Assembly: GCA_963978545.1 (NCBI GenBank)
Contig: OZ021727.1
Coordinates: 50,110,487 to 50,174,486 of the forward strand
DNA: 64,000 bases
From: Linyphia triangularis
Taxonomy: Eukaryota > Arthropoda > Arachnida > Araneae > Linyphiidae
Direction: 5' to 3'
In this document: positions 12,352-24,964 of the stretch, one piece after another
How positions within the stretch are numbered: position 1 is the first letter of the stretch
Layout of the letters: every line of letters starts with the position of its first letter
Translations under genes and position numbers: made by a program
Notes under the pieces: generated by a model
Seen by the model: only the letters and a program-made list of their open reading frames with translations
Databases searched by the model: none
What the model was told of the DNA's origin: nothing

Positions 12352-13736
12352 CCCTCCCCTTGCCGCAGATCAGATAAGATCTCCCCCGTAAAACGTGTGA
12401 CTAAACGTATCTTGCAACCGGTTTTGAGTTTGGCATTCGAATGTTGGTTAAAGAGCTTGACCAAGAGCTTGACGGACACGGAAGATGAAATACTTTCATC
12501 TTTAATTCCCGCTGTAAAAACCGGTACGTACGTTGTTTTATAATTATAATTAATTAATTTTTTATCAATCTGCAATAATATTATTAAAACGGAAGCGTTG
12601 GAACGTTTTATCAAATTCTTAAAGAAATAGGCTTAATTAGTTGTTGACACATAGTAACGCAGCCTAGAAAACATTAACAATTTTTTCATAGACAAGTAAC
12701 TTTTTTGTTTCTTCGAAAAGTTTTATGGGCCGAAAAAAAATCAGCTATTTTTGTAGCGAAAAGTTATTGAAATGCGTTGGGGTAGAATTTTTTAAATAGT
12801 ACATGCTTTGTTATAAACAATAGCTTAATTCCATAATTCACTCTGAGCGTAATTTTTACCTCGTAACACGTTTTTACGATACTACAATTTATAAATCTGT
12901 ACTTAAGATAAACTACCAGGAGTGCAATGTTAAACACTAAATTGCATTTATGGATCCCGCATTTTATGATAGTTTACTTCTGAGGTACAGAAATGTTCCT
13001 TATGTGCTGTAAGTTTAACATAATGAAATGAAATTTAGCCGTGTTTCACCAACATTCCCTTAAATACAGACAGGGCAGCCGACAGGATTTTCGGGCCCTA
13101 TGCAAATGTAACTCGGGCCCAATTACCCTCCCTCGCCCATATACACATATTAGCGTCGATACTAAAAAGATAATATCTCCACAGTTATTATAACCACATA
13201 CATTCAGGACATTTAACTTAAGAATAAGATGAAGCAATAAATGATTATACATTTTTTCATTGTTTGGGTAAACAAATACTAAACTTGCTGCGTATTCTCA
13301 ACCAGAAATATAGAGAAAACGAGAAAAAATAAAGATAAATTAGAGGAGTAAGATGAACTGATAGCACTGTTCTCAAATACCAACTTAAAGTTAGCGGCCC
13401 CCTGGTACCTTCCCAGTCAAAATACAGAGCAATCAGAATGCGCTATATGAGTGCGCCCATGATGCGTCACAATTCCAATTGCATCGAGCTTTTGTTGACG
13501 TTCGTTGTTCTCTTGTCTCCGACTGAGGTAGACGGCAAATTTTGCTGTAAAATTTTACACATGCGCGTGTTGCTAAAACGACCTTTGCTTTTTATACACT
13601 TGATTGGAAAAACCCGAGTTCGATTTCATCCAAAACGAAGAAAAAAATTGATGTGAAAAATCGAGAATTTAAAAAAGAATGAACTAAATCGTATGCGTTA
13701 ATTAACACCAAATTTGGACAGCTGACTTGTCTCATT
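12352..13736. other. Gene-free stretch
   Basis: No gene was recognised. A CAGGGCAGCCGACAGG segment near 13073 looks like a lone hAT-type terminus, but no matching end or 8-bp duplication was found. Confidence 0.35.
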
Positions 13737-14982
13737 CAGGCCCGTAGCCAGCCAAAGTTTGTAGGACGGGCAAAATTTTTCCCAGGAGGGGCAGAAATAT
13801 AAATTATTTAATTGGTTTTCAATTAATTTTTACAATTGAAATTTTTACAATTATTACAAATTTATACAATTTTTACAATTCGTAAAAGAGTATTTATCAG
13901 AGCACTTTGTGAAGTACATATACAAAAAAATATTTAAAAAAAGAAACATTGTTAATGTATTTTTGATGTAATTTTATTTTAATTAATTCTTTTAAAGATT
14001 CTACACCAGAAATTTTTTTGATAAAAACAAAACTTTCAATTAAAAAAATTTTAAAGTATATTTAATACAATTCTATTCCTTTAAAATATTCTATGCTGCC
14101 ATCTCTTAATTTTTCACACATTTCAACTTAAGAATATCTACTTTAAAAATAATTACAAATATAAAAATTAGTAAAAGTTACTTTTACATAAAAAGTTTTT
14201 TTTAACATAAAAAGTTTTTTTAACATAAAAAGTTTTTTCGAAGTTCTGTTCTTACATTTCTATTTAAAAATATATATTGTTAAACAAATTACATTTTTCT
14301 ATCATTGGTCTTGTGGAACAGCTACATAACTCTTTAACAAACTTTTCATTTAAGAAATTCTTTCAGCAATAAAAAGTTATTTACATTTTTATATAAAAAC
14401 TATATCTTTAATATATATATATATATACACACACATTACTAATAGAATTGCATTTTCCTTTATTTTCTCTTATCATTTTCAATACTCTGTAAAATTTATC
14501 AGATACTATTATAATATAAAAACCCTTTTTCTATTTATTTGCATATTTTATTAATTATAATATAAAATAATAGAAATTCATTTTTCTATTCTTGGTCTTA
14601 TATGAAACATTTTGAAACTTTTTAAAATACATAGCGTAACAAAAAAATCTAAAATAAAATGATAAATGTTAGTATAATAGCAATTTCCTATCTTTACACC
14701 ATATTAAACAATTTCAAAACTCTTATCTCTACTTCAAATGCCCAATACACTAGATTTGCCATCCTTTCGTGGCCCATTGACATTCTTTAGGGACAATTTA
14801 TGGCCGTCAAAGTCGAAAAGGTAGATTCGCAAGTAGCTGTGCTACAACCGAAGGTATCAACAGCAGCAAAATGTTCGTTTCTATTCAATCATAGATATAA
14901 AGGTTTACAAATGATTGGGATAAAATTTTCCAGGACAGGCGAAGATTTTTCCAGGTCTTGCCCCACTCTGGCTACAGGCCTG
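13737..14982. mobile_element. Non-autonomous hAT element (1.25 kb)
   Basis: The termini are inverted: CAGGCCCGTAGCCAG at 13737 and the complement of CAGGCCTGTAGCCAG ending at 14982. The flanks are GTCTCATT (13729-13736) and GTCTCATC (14983-14990), an 8-bp target duplication with one change. The CAGG ends and 8-bp duplication are diagnostic of the hAT superfamily. The interior is AT-rich, with a short repeat built on AACATAAAAAGTTTTTT near 14185-14240. No transposase is visible. Confidence 0.85.
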
Positions 14983-16253
14983 GTCTCATCTGCCATGATT
15001 TTTATACTATAAAAATGTTCGTTGTTAAAAACTCGTATTTCCGCTCTTTAAATGTACTGCGATTCTGATGATTATTGAATGTTTGGTTCTTTGCACAGAA
15101 ACGTCTGCCGAACCCTGGTAAATGTAAAAAAGGTTTTGGTAATAGAAATAGTACACCAGCGTTAATTGGGTGCTCTCATGATATGTTTTGGCTTTATAAA
15201 ATACTGTAATACAGCCTCTAAAAAAAAATTATCTCAATAATATTCATTTCTAAACATTAAAATACAAGAATTAAAATAAATTATTGTTTTAATTTTTTCG
15301 TTTCAATAAAAGTTAAAATGTCCTTATGTGTACTGATTTTTAAGAAAATAGTTTGTTAAAACATCTTGTGAAATGCATATCGGCTTCCATTTATTTATTC
15401 CTAGTAAGAGGTTACATTTTTCGAAAGCTATTTTATTGGCTTATTTAGGTAGAAAAATGAAGAGGCAAACTCCCATAACGCTAGAAAATATTTCCAACTG
15501 GTAGTTTTTGTAAGAAAGAAAAGCAACGAACAGACATTTTGGAAACTTTCGAAAACAGCATTTTAGATTATGTGACCTTTATTTAAACAGTTTAAGGTCT
15601 CAATTAAATTCATTTCATGGTATTCGAGGTTATTGCATATTCAACATAATAGGCCAAGAAATACATATAAACTTATAAATCAGCATACTAAAATATCGTA
15701 TTTTCTAGACAAACTAGAAAGGATAGGACAAAAACAATATAAAGATTTATTTTTTTTAAAGTTTTAAATTTTAAAATAAAATTTCAATTATAAAAGTTTG
15801 CTGTCGATTAATTGAGTACTACAATTTTACAGAATTTTCTGATATTTTAGAAAAACTTATTAAATAACTAATGATTATTAGATAATTTTTATCTCAAGGC
15901 AAAATTTTCAAACAAATCAATGTATTGGATTTCAAAACAATTACGTATTTACCATTTTAACAATTTTACGGACATTTTTAAAAAAAGCAGTATAAAAAAA
16001 AAAAAAAAAAAAAAAATTGTCTTTCTTTCTCCCCCTCCCCCCCCCCCCCAATAGTATTACTTAAGGGTAAAATAATATCATAAGGGCCTAACATTTTACA
16101 AAACGTTGCCTGCAAATTGAACCAGGTAGTTCTCAAATATTAAAAAATTTCTACATAAATTACAAACACAATGAATTAATAATCATTTTAGATATGCATT
16201 AATTTCTGGTGATACGTTCTTACATAAGTAATGAATTTATCATTTCCTTATTG
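14983..16253. other. Gene-free AT-rich stretch
   Basis: No gene or element is visible. A poly-A run near 15990-16014 is followed by a C run near 16035. Confidence 0.35.
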
Positions 16254-16431
16254 CTTGGTTGTTTTCAGATTATCTGGCGCCTTCAGCAACACGAGGGCTA
16301 TAATGCGCCGAAACATTCGTCATTAGACAAGCCAACATACATTTACCAACACCCATGCCTAACACGGGACTCAAACAAGCAGCCTCGCGGTCTATAAGCT
16401 TGCACTCTAAACACTATACCGTTTGGTCGGC
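16254..16431 (-). mobile_element. tRNA-derived SINE, copy 1
   Basis: This is the most diverged of five copies. On the minus strand it starts GGCCGACCAAACGGTATAGT and contains a decayed B-box region (here GACTCAAAC on the plus strand instead of GACTCGAACC). It ends on a CCAA-rich tail. CATTTCCTT flanks both ends (16241 and 16432), consistent with a 9-12-bp target duplication. Confidence 0.85.
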
Positions 16432-18375
16432 CATTTCCTTTTTTAAATCAATGAATAATATAAATACCATTTACCCAAATAACAAATGCTTTTGAGGATG
16501 TAAACTTGGTATTTTGAAAAATAATTATTTAAACTTTAAATAAATAAATCTTTAAACAAATTACTTTTATTGGTATCGATAGCTAGCTTTTGAAATTAGT
16601 TTTAAAAAAATTCAATTTTAAATGTATAAATTCTAAATCTTGACACACATACTAAAATTAAATGTTACTCTGAACTCATACATTCTTATCAATCGTATAT
16701 TGCAAGCCCACATTAAGGACACTCCGGTGCATCCCCAAGGCATGTCTGGTCTTTTGTCAAAGAGCAGACATGCAGCATGTGTGGCCAATTAACCAATTTC
16801 CCAAGGCTATAACGCTGTTGTATGGTATTGACAGATACACCGAGCCCAACTGCTTCTTGGTTTGCGGGGCGGGGGTTAGAAATAGAGAAGGTGCTTTTCT
16901 CCATCTGAAGTTAAAAAAAAAAAAATTCGGTACCTTTTGTCTTTTTGTTTTGTTGTATGGATCCAATAAATTTTAAAATTTTTTAGTAAAACAAGATATC
17001 GCGGGTTCTTCTTGACAAGCCCTTCTTTGTTTTTATTTAAATTTTATTTTAGTTACTGTGTTTTTAATTTTGTCGAATTTTCTAATCGCCAAATGTCCTA
17101 TGCAACATATCTGTTCCAATGTCCCTTTCAAACTCTGTTTAAAATACATTTTCCAATATTTCTCAGAAAATTTGCTTTCCACAACTCAAAAGATCTGACT
17201 GCAAAATGCTGAAACCCAACTCAAAGCTATCTCCTGAAGTTTGAGGTAAGCTTTTTTTTTTTACTTTTGTAATTTTTAATCAAATGTGCGTAGTGTTAAA
17301 AACAATGAATTCTTCTGCTAGTCGCTTTCCTGGTAACCTTGTTGACCAGCTCTTCAAGAACTACTTCATTATTTTCTGTTGTTTATTTTATTACTTTTTC
17401 ATGTTTTTTTAGTATTATGGAGTGAAATTATAATTTTTCTAATGTTTATTTTTATTTAGTCACCATTTTTTTAGTGTGTTTATAGGCTATTTTCTTGTAG
17501 AGCAGTCTCAATCTTTAAAATTTTATTTTATTATTTCATTTGATTATTAATTTTTTGCAGTCACATTTTAGAATTGGAGGATCAGTACTTCTACTACACT
17601 TTTTTAGTAGTATTATAGTTACTCACTATTTAGTTTTTTTCTTTGGTTTTCTGAAAGAAAAAAAAGACTTTTGTCTGCTCTTGCCATATTCATGTAACGC
17701 CTTAAAAAACTGAACATTTGATCATAATAGGAAAGAGGGTTGGGCAGCTAATATTAAAAAATAATAAAACTAGTTATAAATTAAAATTACTCACTTTTTA
17801 ACATAATGAAAGGAAATTTAAAACTGCAGTGTTTCACAACTATTCTGTTAAGGTATTGAAAAACAAATAATCTTACAATTCTACATTATAACGAAAAGAA
17901 CATTTAATAAACATTAGTGCCGTTTCTAAAACACAACTTAAGCATGTGTTATTAAAAAAACGTAAGCATGAATGTTATAAATAAAATCAATGTAAACACA
18001 TAATAACACACAACGCAAGAAGTAACATGTTAAAAAATCAACGCTGGTGTATACAGTGAAATTTATTAAATGTTAAATATTGTTATGATATAATGTAAAC
18101 ACTGTTTATTGGTGTATTCTAAATCCCCTAAACAAGGCAATTTCATTGGCTACCGAAACCAAATTTTTATGTTGTTGTGAATTGACAAAAAGTGCCAGTC
18201 TGTTCAACCTTGTTTTGCTCATAGAATTTCTTAATATGATGTTAATGATCACAAAGTTGAAAGCTCAGAAGTTTCAATTGAAACTGGTAAAATACATTTT
18301 TTTTTTTAATAAGTGACGTATATTCGGAAATATGTCTACAGAACATTCTGCGAAAGCATCAAGAAAACCTTTCTA
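16432..18375. other. Gene-free stretch
   Basis: AT-rich sequence without recognisable exons. A minus-strand open stretch at 16713-16904 has no family I recognise and is not called as a gene. Confidence 0.3.
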
Positions 18376-18585
18376 CAGGGTTACTACAAAAGAATCATTC
18401 ATTTTCAAAACAAGATTTATTCAAAAGTATTATACTTTTGAATAAATCGGGTAAACTTGAGCACCATCTGGAGCATAAAACTTAAATATTTTGCGGTTGT
18501 TTTCTTGTACCAATCATATTTGTAAGTATAATACTTTTGAATAAGTCGGGTTTTGAAAATGAATGATTCTTTTCTAGTAACCCTG
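18376..18585. mobile_element. 210-bp MITE, TA target duplication
   Basis: The terminal inverted repeats run about 60 bases, starting CAGGGTTACTA at the left and ending in its complement at 18585. TA dinucleotides flank at 18374-18375 and 18586-18587. Next inside is AAAGAATCATTCATTTTCAA on both arms, then TTATTCAAAAGTATTATACT. The TA duplication and the small size with no ORF fit a Tc1/mariner-type MITE. Confidence 0.85.
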
Positions 18586-19254
18586 TATTTTGTTTTCCAT
18601 ATTTCCTAATCTGCTTCGATGATGTTTTGAAAACCAAGAAAACCTCTTTCATAAAATTTTACCAGATTTTCTATGGCAGATTTGTATTATTGGTATCAGG
18701 AAGGAGAAGTCTTTGTGTCTACGCATGCTCTTTCAGGGAACCAGTAAGTTTTCTCTGCTCTGACCATCTGAAGGACGTCATGACCCCAGCATATAGAAAT
18801 GAGAAAGAAATGTAAAATCGGAAGAGTTTGAAATGAAATAGATGTGCTTGTATTTTTGTGTTCATTTCTCGTTGTTATAATTATTTTGAAAAAATGACTG
18901 ACTCGAAAAGTTAGTTAAATGAGGATATTAAGTATTAACTATTTACAAAAATTGTTACATTACACTTGGAAATATAATTTTTCTCAATTTTCAGGGAGCT
19001 GTAGCCCTATCAGCCTCCTCCCTGTATACGCCACGGACTTCATATGGCTAAGCAATCCTACGTAAGTAGAATCCTTTATTCTGATCTTCAATACCAAATT
19101 ATTAATCGTGGTGAAACAGGGAGTGTTAAATTTTTATCGAGCGAGGGGAGTACTTTCATTTCACGTAAAATTATAAAATAGCATCTAAGAAAAATCGAAT
19201 ATTTCAATAACGTACGTATTAGAGGCATTAAACTTTCAATAAAGGATGTATTTT

Positions 19255-19830
19255 GAATTCTTTAAATTAACTTCGATTTTGTGTGAGTGTCGATAGAGTG
19301 CAAGTCTGCGGATGCTTAATTAACCCACCTTGCCGTCATCCAAGCGGGCTGAAAGTTGGTAGATAGATTCGATGTCGATGGCAATACATTCTTTCACATT
19401 TTGGGGCTGTTATTGTCACTAAAAAGTTGCTTATACGGAATACTAATAAACTAACTTGCCTTCATCTAATCGCGCTAAAATAGCAGTAAGCCGATCATTG
19501 TTGAAACTCTTTGATATTGCCAAATTTTTTTTAAATAAATAAATAATAAAATTGTTTTAATCAAAATAAAAAAAAAGATGTTTGGATGTGAATGCATAAA
19601 TGCACGTTCATTTCTAATAAATACATTTTGAAACGTAGTTTGCAACACATTTTGCTGATATAAATGTGTTTGATATTTAAAATTAGATACAAGCACCAAG
19701 CACACACGCTGTTAACAGAATCGGCGCTGTGTTAATGAATATAAAAATTGGCGATGTATATAAAGGATTAATATTTAAAACTTTGTTTTCATGGGTTATA
19801 TAATTATGTCTCGCGAAAAAAAAAGAATAA
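19255..19830. repeat. Dispersed repeat, copy 2
   Basis: Colinear with 8428-9040 as described there. The same motifs appear in the same order and orientation with substantial divergence, so these are old copies of one unidentified element. Confidence 0.7.
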
Positions 19831-20254
19831 CGTCATTTGAAAATCAGTCAAAAATTCACAAATATTTGAGTTCGCAGCTGTATGCGACTAAAACAATTTA
19901 TAGAGGGATCTGTCTTGACGAAATAATTAATTTCTTCAAGAAGTTTAGCTAAATATTATAATTTTATTTAACAATATCAATAGCATGGTTTATTTCATAT
20001 GTATTTAAAGTTTTGCGAACCAAAACGCAAATTATTTTGTAAAACTTGGCAATTCTCTAGTAAAAGTTCCCGCGCGGAAAAGTTTCTACTAAATGTCCCA
20101 TGCAAAAGAAAGAAAAAAAAAAATTCGCCACAAGACTCTGCTTCTCGGAGTTGACAGGAGTGAACTGCCCCCTATAAATCAACACCACAGGAGGTGAGGA
20201 AGCTGACCAGACTCCCCAAACCTCGAAGATCCCAAACGCCCGAAACGAGAGAGT

Positions 20255-20278
20255 GTTCTCGGGCGGTTACCCGAGAAC
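20255..20278. repeat. Hairpin upstream of the 140-bp array
   Basis: GTTCTCGGG (20255-20263) pairs with CCCGAGAAC (20270-20278) around CGGTTA. The word TTCTCGGGCG recurs at about 20287. Its position just before the array parallels the hairpin at 10663-10691. Confidence 0.65.
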
Positions 20279-20344
20279 CCTCTGCAGAACAAATAGTTCT
20301 CGGGCGCTGTATTTTTCAGGGGGTTAAGATTATTTTAACACGTA

Positions 20345-21265
20345 TTTGTGGAAAGCAAAATTAGAAAGCCAAAACTATTTATGTTGAAACTTTCAAAGCT
20401 CTAGGCCTATTAGAAGTCGCTTTTTGTTAAAAAAAAAAAATAATAATTCAAAGAATCAATCGAAAATCAAATTAAAATTTTAACATTCTGTTTGTCAATA
20501 GTCCAATTAGAATGCCAAAACTACTTGTATTGAAAATTTCAGAACTGTAGCCCAAATAGAAATCGTTTTGTAAAATATTTTTTAATTAATTAAAAAAGAA
20601 CTAAATAAAAATGTAAAATTATGTTTTTCAAACGTCCAATTAGGAGGGCACAACTACTTATGTTGAAAATTTCAGAGCTGCAGCTCTATTAGATATCGTT
20701 TTGTTAAATATATATTAATAAATTTAAAAAAAAAAAAATAATAATTAAAAAGGAACTAAATAAAAATTTGAAACTCTGTTTTTCAAAAAAAGGCCAAATA
20801 AAAGACAAAACTACTTATGTTGAAAATTTCAGAGCTGTAGCAATATTGGATATCATTTTGTAGAATAGTTATTAATTAATTAAATAAAAAGAACTAAATA
20901 AAAATTTAAAATTCCGTTTTTTAAAAGTCCAATTAGAAGGCTAAATCTACTTATGTTGAAAATTTCAGAGCTGTAGCTCTATTAGAAACCGTTTTGTAAA
21001 ATATTTATTAATTAATTAAAGAAAAAACTAACAACAAATTTAAAATTCTTTTTTTCAATAGTTCAATAAGAAGGCCAAAATTACTTATGTTGAAAATTTC
21101 AGAGCTGTATCTCTATTTGAAGTCACTTTGTAAAATAAAAGTTAGTTAAAATATTAATTAAAAAAGAACTAATTAAAATTTTACATTCTGTTTGACATTC
21201 ATAAATTAGAAGGTCAAAACTTCTTGTGTTGAAAATTTCAGAGCTCTACTCCAATTTTAAGTAGG
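20345..21265 (+). repeat. Seven-unit tandem array, ~140-bp unit
   Basis: The anchor TGAAAATTTCAGAG (or a close variant) occurs at about 20385, 20531, 20664, 20821, 20957, 21091 and 21240, spaced 133-157 bases. Each unit also has GCCAAAACTACTTATGTTG, GTAGCTCTATTAGAAATCG-like, TTTTGTAAAATATTTATT and a GAACTAAATAAAAATTT block. The array is followed by AGACAGACACACAGCTTG and ends near 21320 in TTATTATTATAGATT, which looks like the end of a mobile element. Variable spacing shows old units. Confidence 0.88.
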
Positions 21266-21321
21266 TTTCTATAACAGATCCACAAACAGACAGACACACA
21301 GCTTGTTTTATTATTATAGAT

Positions 21322-21999
21322 TTTAAATTTGTTTATTTTTTTCAGATAGAAATGAATGGGATTCCCTTTAGTTTTCCTCGAGAATATTCCAGAAACTTCT
21401 TGTCAGATGCAGCAAATAAATGAAGAAATATTTGTAGTATATATTTAAAATCATGTTTAAATTATATTCTTTGTATAAAATGAAAAAGCAACTCATTTGT
21501 GTTTGTTTACTTCAAAATAAAGAATTATCTAAAAAAGAATTATCAGTAAAAATGCATTTTTAGTTGTATATGTTTCTAATAATAAAACTATAAGTAGCTT
21601 GGATTAACCCTTTAAAACAAATTTTAATGCAATTTAAATTGTCTAACGCAACCTACTAAGATCTCAATGCATTTTTTTAATAATATATACATAATTTTTT
21701 ATTGAATTTTGAATCTTTATTTTTTTTTAAATTCTTTACAAAAAAAAGTAAATTATGTTTATTATTCTAGTAAGTTCTACCTAGCAAATAAATTAAAATT
21801 TATCAATAAATTGGGTTATGATTGATACCATTAAAGGCAAATTGTAATTAAATTCCTATAGAATAAATATTAATTTTTCATTAGCCACTAAATTTAAAGC
21901 ATTTTCCGACAATATTGGAACTCTCCCAATTAAGTGTTTCTTTTTGAACACAAAAGATAAATGATACTTTATAAAGGAAAGTTTTTGCAACCTTTCCTA
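21322..21999. other. Gene-free AT-rich stretch
   Basis: No exon, RNA gene or repeat boundary could be supported. Confidence 0.3.
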
Positions 22000-22020
22000 T
22001 ATCTACAGGGTGGGAACCTC

Positions 22021-22232
22021 AGAGTGAAAAGGTTTACACACCCTTTACAGTGAAAACCTTTTGGCAAGCCTATTATGAAAAGGCTTATACAACCCTTACG
22101 GCAAAAACCGTGTGGCAGGCTTATCACGAAAAGGTTTACACACCATTTACGGCGAAAACCTTGTGGCAAGCTCATCCCGAAAAGGTTTACATACCCTTTA
22201 CGGCGAAAGCCTTGTGGCAAAGGGGGTCATGA
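22021..22232 (+). repeat. 51-bp tandem array (17-codon period)
   Basis: GAAAAGG recurs at 22026, 22077, about 22128 and 22179, exactly 51 bases apart. Each unit reads GAAAAGGTTTACACACCMTTTA, GGCGAAAACC, TGTGGCAAGC or close variants. Because 51 is divisible by three, open frames persist on both strands, giving 17-residue repeats such as WQAYHEKVYTPFTAKT. Nothing supports expression. A CTATCTGGGATG motif at 22362 is the complement of CATCCCAGATAG at about 11959, hinting at a shared element end. Confidence 0.85.
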
Positions 22233-22683
22233 AATGGTTACCAAAAGCTTGACGTCTGGAGACTAGGACCCTTTCTTCAAGGTTTTATGATGGTTACTCC
22301 CTTGTCATCTGAACCTTACTCCCTTTTCGCTTGAGAGGTTTAGACAAGGGTTTTAAAAGGATAAAATGCTATCTGGGATGCTATGGACTAATCATCTTTG
22401 GAAAATTGGAAAATCATCGAATGTAATTGTTGATGAAGTCAATTTTATTTTGTGAACCTGAAAATAAGACTGTCACTTGGGTAAAACATTCACTGAAAGA
22501 ATTCAAAGTGGCAGAATTCATCGTAAAAAGGCCAAAAATACTTTGTTTTGGGGGCAATAAATGTTAATATATGGTAAAATTGACTTCATTCAACAATGTT
22601 TGTTGGCATAGCAATTAAATACATTTTTACAATTCCCCTATATATGAGTCATAAACTGCATCTGTATACTCTGTCTGAAATTG

Positions 22684-22867
22684 GTTGGTTGTATTCAGAT
22701 TATCTGGCGCCGTCAGCAACACGAGGGCTATAATGCGCCGAACATTCGTCATTAGACAAGCCAACATACATTTACAAACACCCATGCCTAACTACGGGAC
22801 TTGAACCCGCAACCTTACGGTCTAGAAGCTATATATAGCACGCTAACCACTATACCGTCTGGTCGGC
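22684..22867 (-). mobile_element. tRNA-derived SINE, copy 2
   Basis: Same family as 31830-32014. The target duplication CTGTCTGAAATTG is present on both sides (22671-22683 and 22868-22880), 13 bp and perfect. The minus strand starts GGCCGACCAGACGGTATAGT and carries GGTTCAAGTCCCG as B box. It ends in a CCAA-type tail. Confidence 0.93.
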
Positions 22868-23261
22868 CTGTCTGAAATTGATTCAATATAATATAATATA
22901 TGTACTGTTTTATAACAAATACCATGGTAAAAATATACGATTTTTTACCCTTTTCATACTTTATTTTTCATATGATAGATTTTATTTTTTGCTCATCATG
23001 CGCAATCTACTATTGGCGAATTTTACTATTATCTGGCGAATTTTACTATTTAGCTTTAAAAACTTTCACAAATCAAACATTTTTAGTAAATTCGTATGTG
23101 CATGGTTTATCCGCCAGAATGCATTAATTATTTATGTGTAAGGGAAATTGATGAAAAGTACCAAAACAATAAATGAATGGGAAATTTCACTTGTGTAGTT
23201 TCAAAGTTCATCTTTTTCACCGTCAGATATATTAATATTGATTACCTACCAAACTACAAAC

Positions 23262-23883
23262 CAGGGCCTATTCTAACGGGCAGTCGTGGCCTATTTGGGC
23301 AGTCGTAAATTGTATTTGGGCAGTCGTAAATCAGATATTGGGCAGTCGTAAAAAATAGAAAAACAAGGAAATTAAAAATATGATTTATTAAAGGAGTGCA
23401 ATTATTATTCATCTTTTTGAATTTGAGTATAATAAAATTTAAAACGACTTTTTTATTTGTTTATGCAACCCTTCCTTCTTTGAAGTTTCAGCTTCAAGAA
23501 AAACTCTTACCAGGCAACCCAATAATTGGCATATTTGACATAATCGAAGCTATTCTGGCGGTTATTCGTTCCCTTAACGCCTCGAATTTAGTAGTGTTTT
23601 AAGTTAAATAATTAAGTTTAAATTTTAACAACTTTGTGTTAAATTTAAAAACTAGGAAGACCTGAAATTATAAACGTATAAATGGGGACTTATGGATCGA
23701 CAACATGACGAATCACAATTTTAAATTCCATACATAGGAGGCGAAAATATCATTATGAGACTGCTTAATAGGCCTATTTTTTTTTATTTTTATTCTCTGT
23801 TTAGCGTAATAATGTTTGTAATGTCGGGGGGGGGGGGGGGCGGAAGTTTGGGCAGTCGTAAAAATTCCTTAGAATAGGCCTTG
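23262..23883. mobile_element. Non-autonomous hAT element with subterminal repeats (622 bp)
   Basis: It begins CAGGGCCTATTCTAA and ends in the complement of CAAGGCCTATTCTAA. Perfect 8-bp duplications CTACAAAC flank it (23254-23261 and 23884-23891). The left end has four spaced copies of GGGCAGTCGT. The right end has one copy in direct orientation just before the terminal repeat. A G run of about 15 lies near 23826. No transposase is present. The ends and duplication place it in hAT. Confidence 0.88.
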
Positions 23884-24474
23884 CTACAAACTCGTACTTA
23901 AAATTTATTTTGTATAGTGTAAAACTCATATTTTTTTAATTTTTTGTTTTCGCTAAATGTGGTTGCAAAATTATAACACAAGCTTTTCTACAATATTAAG
24001 TATAACAAACATTTAGTACCGGTAAATTAATAAAATTAGAAAAAAAAAGTACTGACATTAAAACAAAAGCTATATAAATGAATTTCAGATATCTCACAGA
24101 TTTTTATTTTTACTCTTTTGCCAATGTCCTCCAAGAGAGAATGAACGAAATTTTGAATTGATTAAAAAAAATTGTTGATTGGAAGAAAGTAAAAATTGCC
24201 TAAACACACTGCGCCAAAGATTTTCGCCAAATATGGTAGTTTGAAACCACGTGACTTTGGCTTAACTACGGGGCACCGAAACGCGGGGAGTTAGCATAGC
24301 GTTGCTCTCTCTACTATATTTCTCCTCTAAGATCCACCCCCTATTTCAAGGTCAGGGAGAAAAGAGGACATCCGATGTTTTTGCCAAATCCGTCTGCTTG
24401 GAGAGGAGATTTCGACCCCATCTCTCAGCTCAAATAAGCCATGACTACTCGTTAAAATAAGCCCTGCTGGGTGT

Positions 24475-24790
24475 TTATAACTCCTTAGTGATTTGATCAA
24501 AATCATTAGAACTGTTTTGTGGCAATTAACGTTAAAGATAAATTATTTAATGGCAGCTATACCTTATGCGCATGAGCAATTTTGACGAAAACCTTAATGA
24601 CAGGTCCAGGGCCACTGCCAATCCGTATATAAAAGTGCAACATCGTAGGTCAAAACGCTTAGAGTTATGCTGATTTGGGGAGCTATATCACAGTCATTTT
24701 TTCACAACCACTTTTTTGTACTCGGAACGTCCCAAAACGTGAAAAAATTCAAAGAAAAAGTGATTTTTTTTAACCAAATGGTTAATTTAC
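24475..24790. repeat. Dispersed repeat, copy A
   Basis: Colinear with 34290-34590. Shared segments include ATCAAAATCNTTAGA, CCTTATGC.CATG, CAATTTTGAC.AAAA.CTTAATG, GGTC..GGCCAC or the like, CAAAGGTCAA-type, TTATGCT and a CCAAAACGTG block followed by AAAG...TTTTTT. Two diverged copies of one element of unknown class. Confidence 0.65.
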
Positions 24791-24964
24791 ATATAGATAA
24801 ATTAAAAATAAAAAAAATATTACGTGTAACTTTGCAAGAAATTAAGCACCTGGTAAACTTCGAAAAGTTAACAAAAATAAGAAAAAAACATTGACAATTT
24901 AGAGAAAGATGAAGAAATAAAAATATAATTGGCTCACACATATTTTTAATTGCTTTTTACTACT

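Noticed and set aside
12055..12614. 160-residue and 100-residue minus-strand frames
   Set aside because: They span the 157-bp tandem duplication, and the repeated peptide simply copies the DNA repeat.
16713..16966. Minus-strand frames with GLGVSVNTIQ
   Set aside because: It faintly resembles a transposase helix-turn-helix, but only one short motif supports it.
22021..22232. CRISPR array
   Set aside because: The units are contiguous 51-bp tandem repeats without unique spacers, in eukaryotic DNA.
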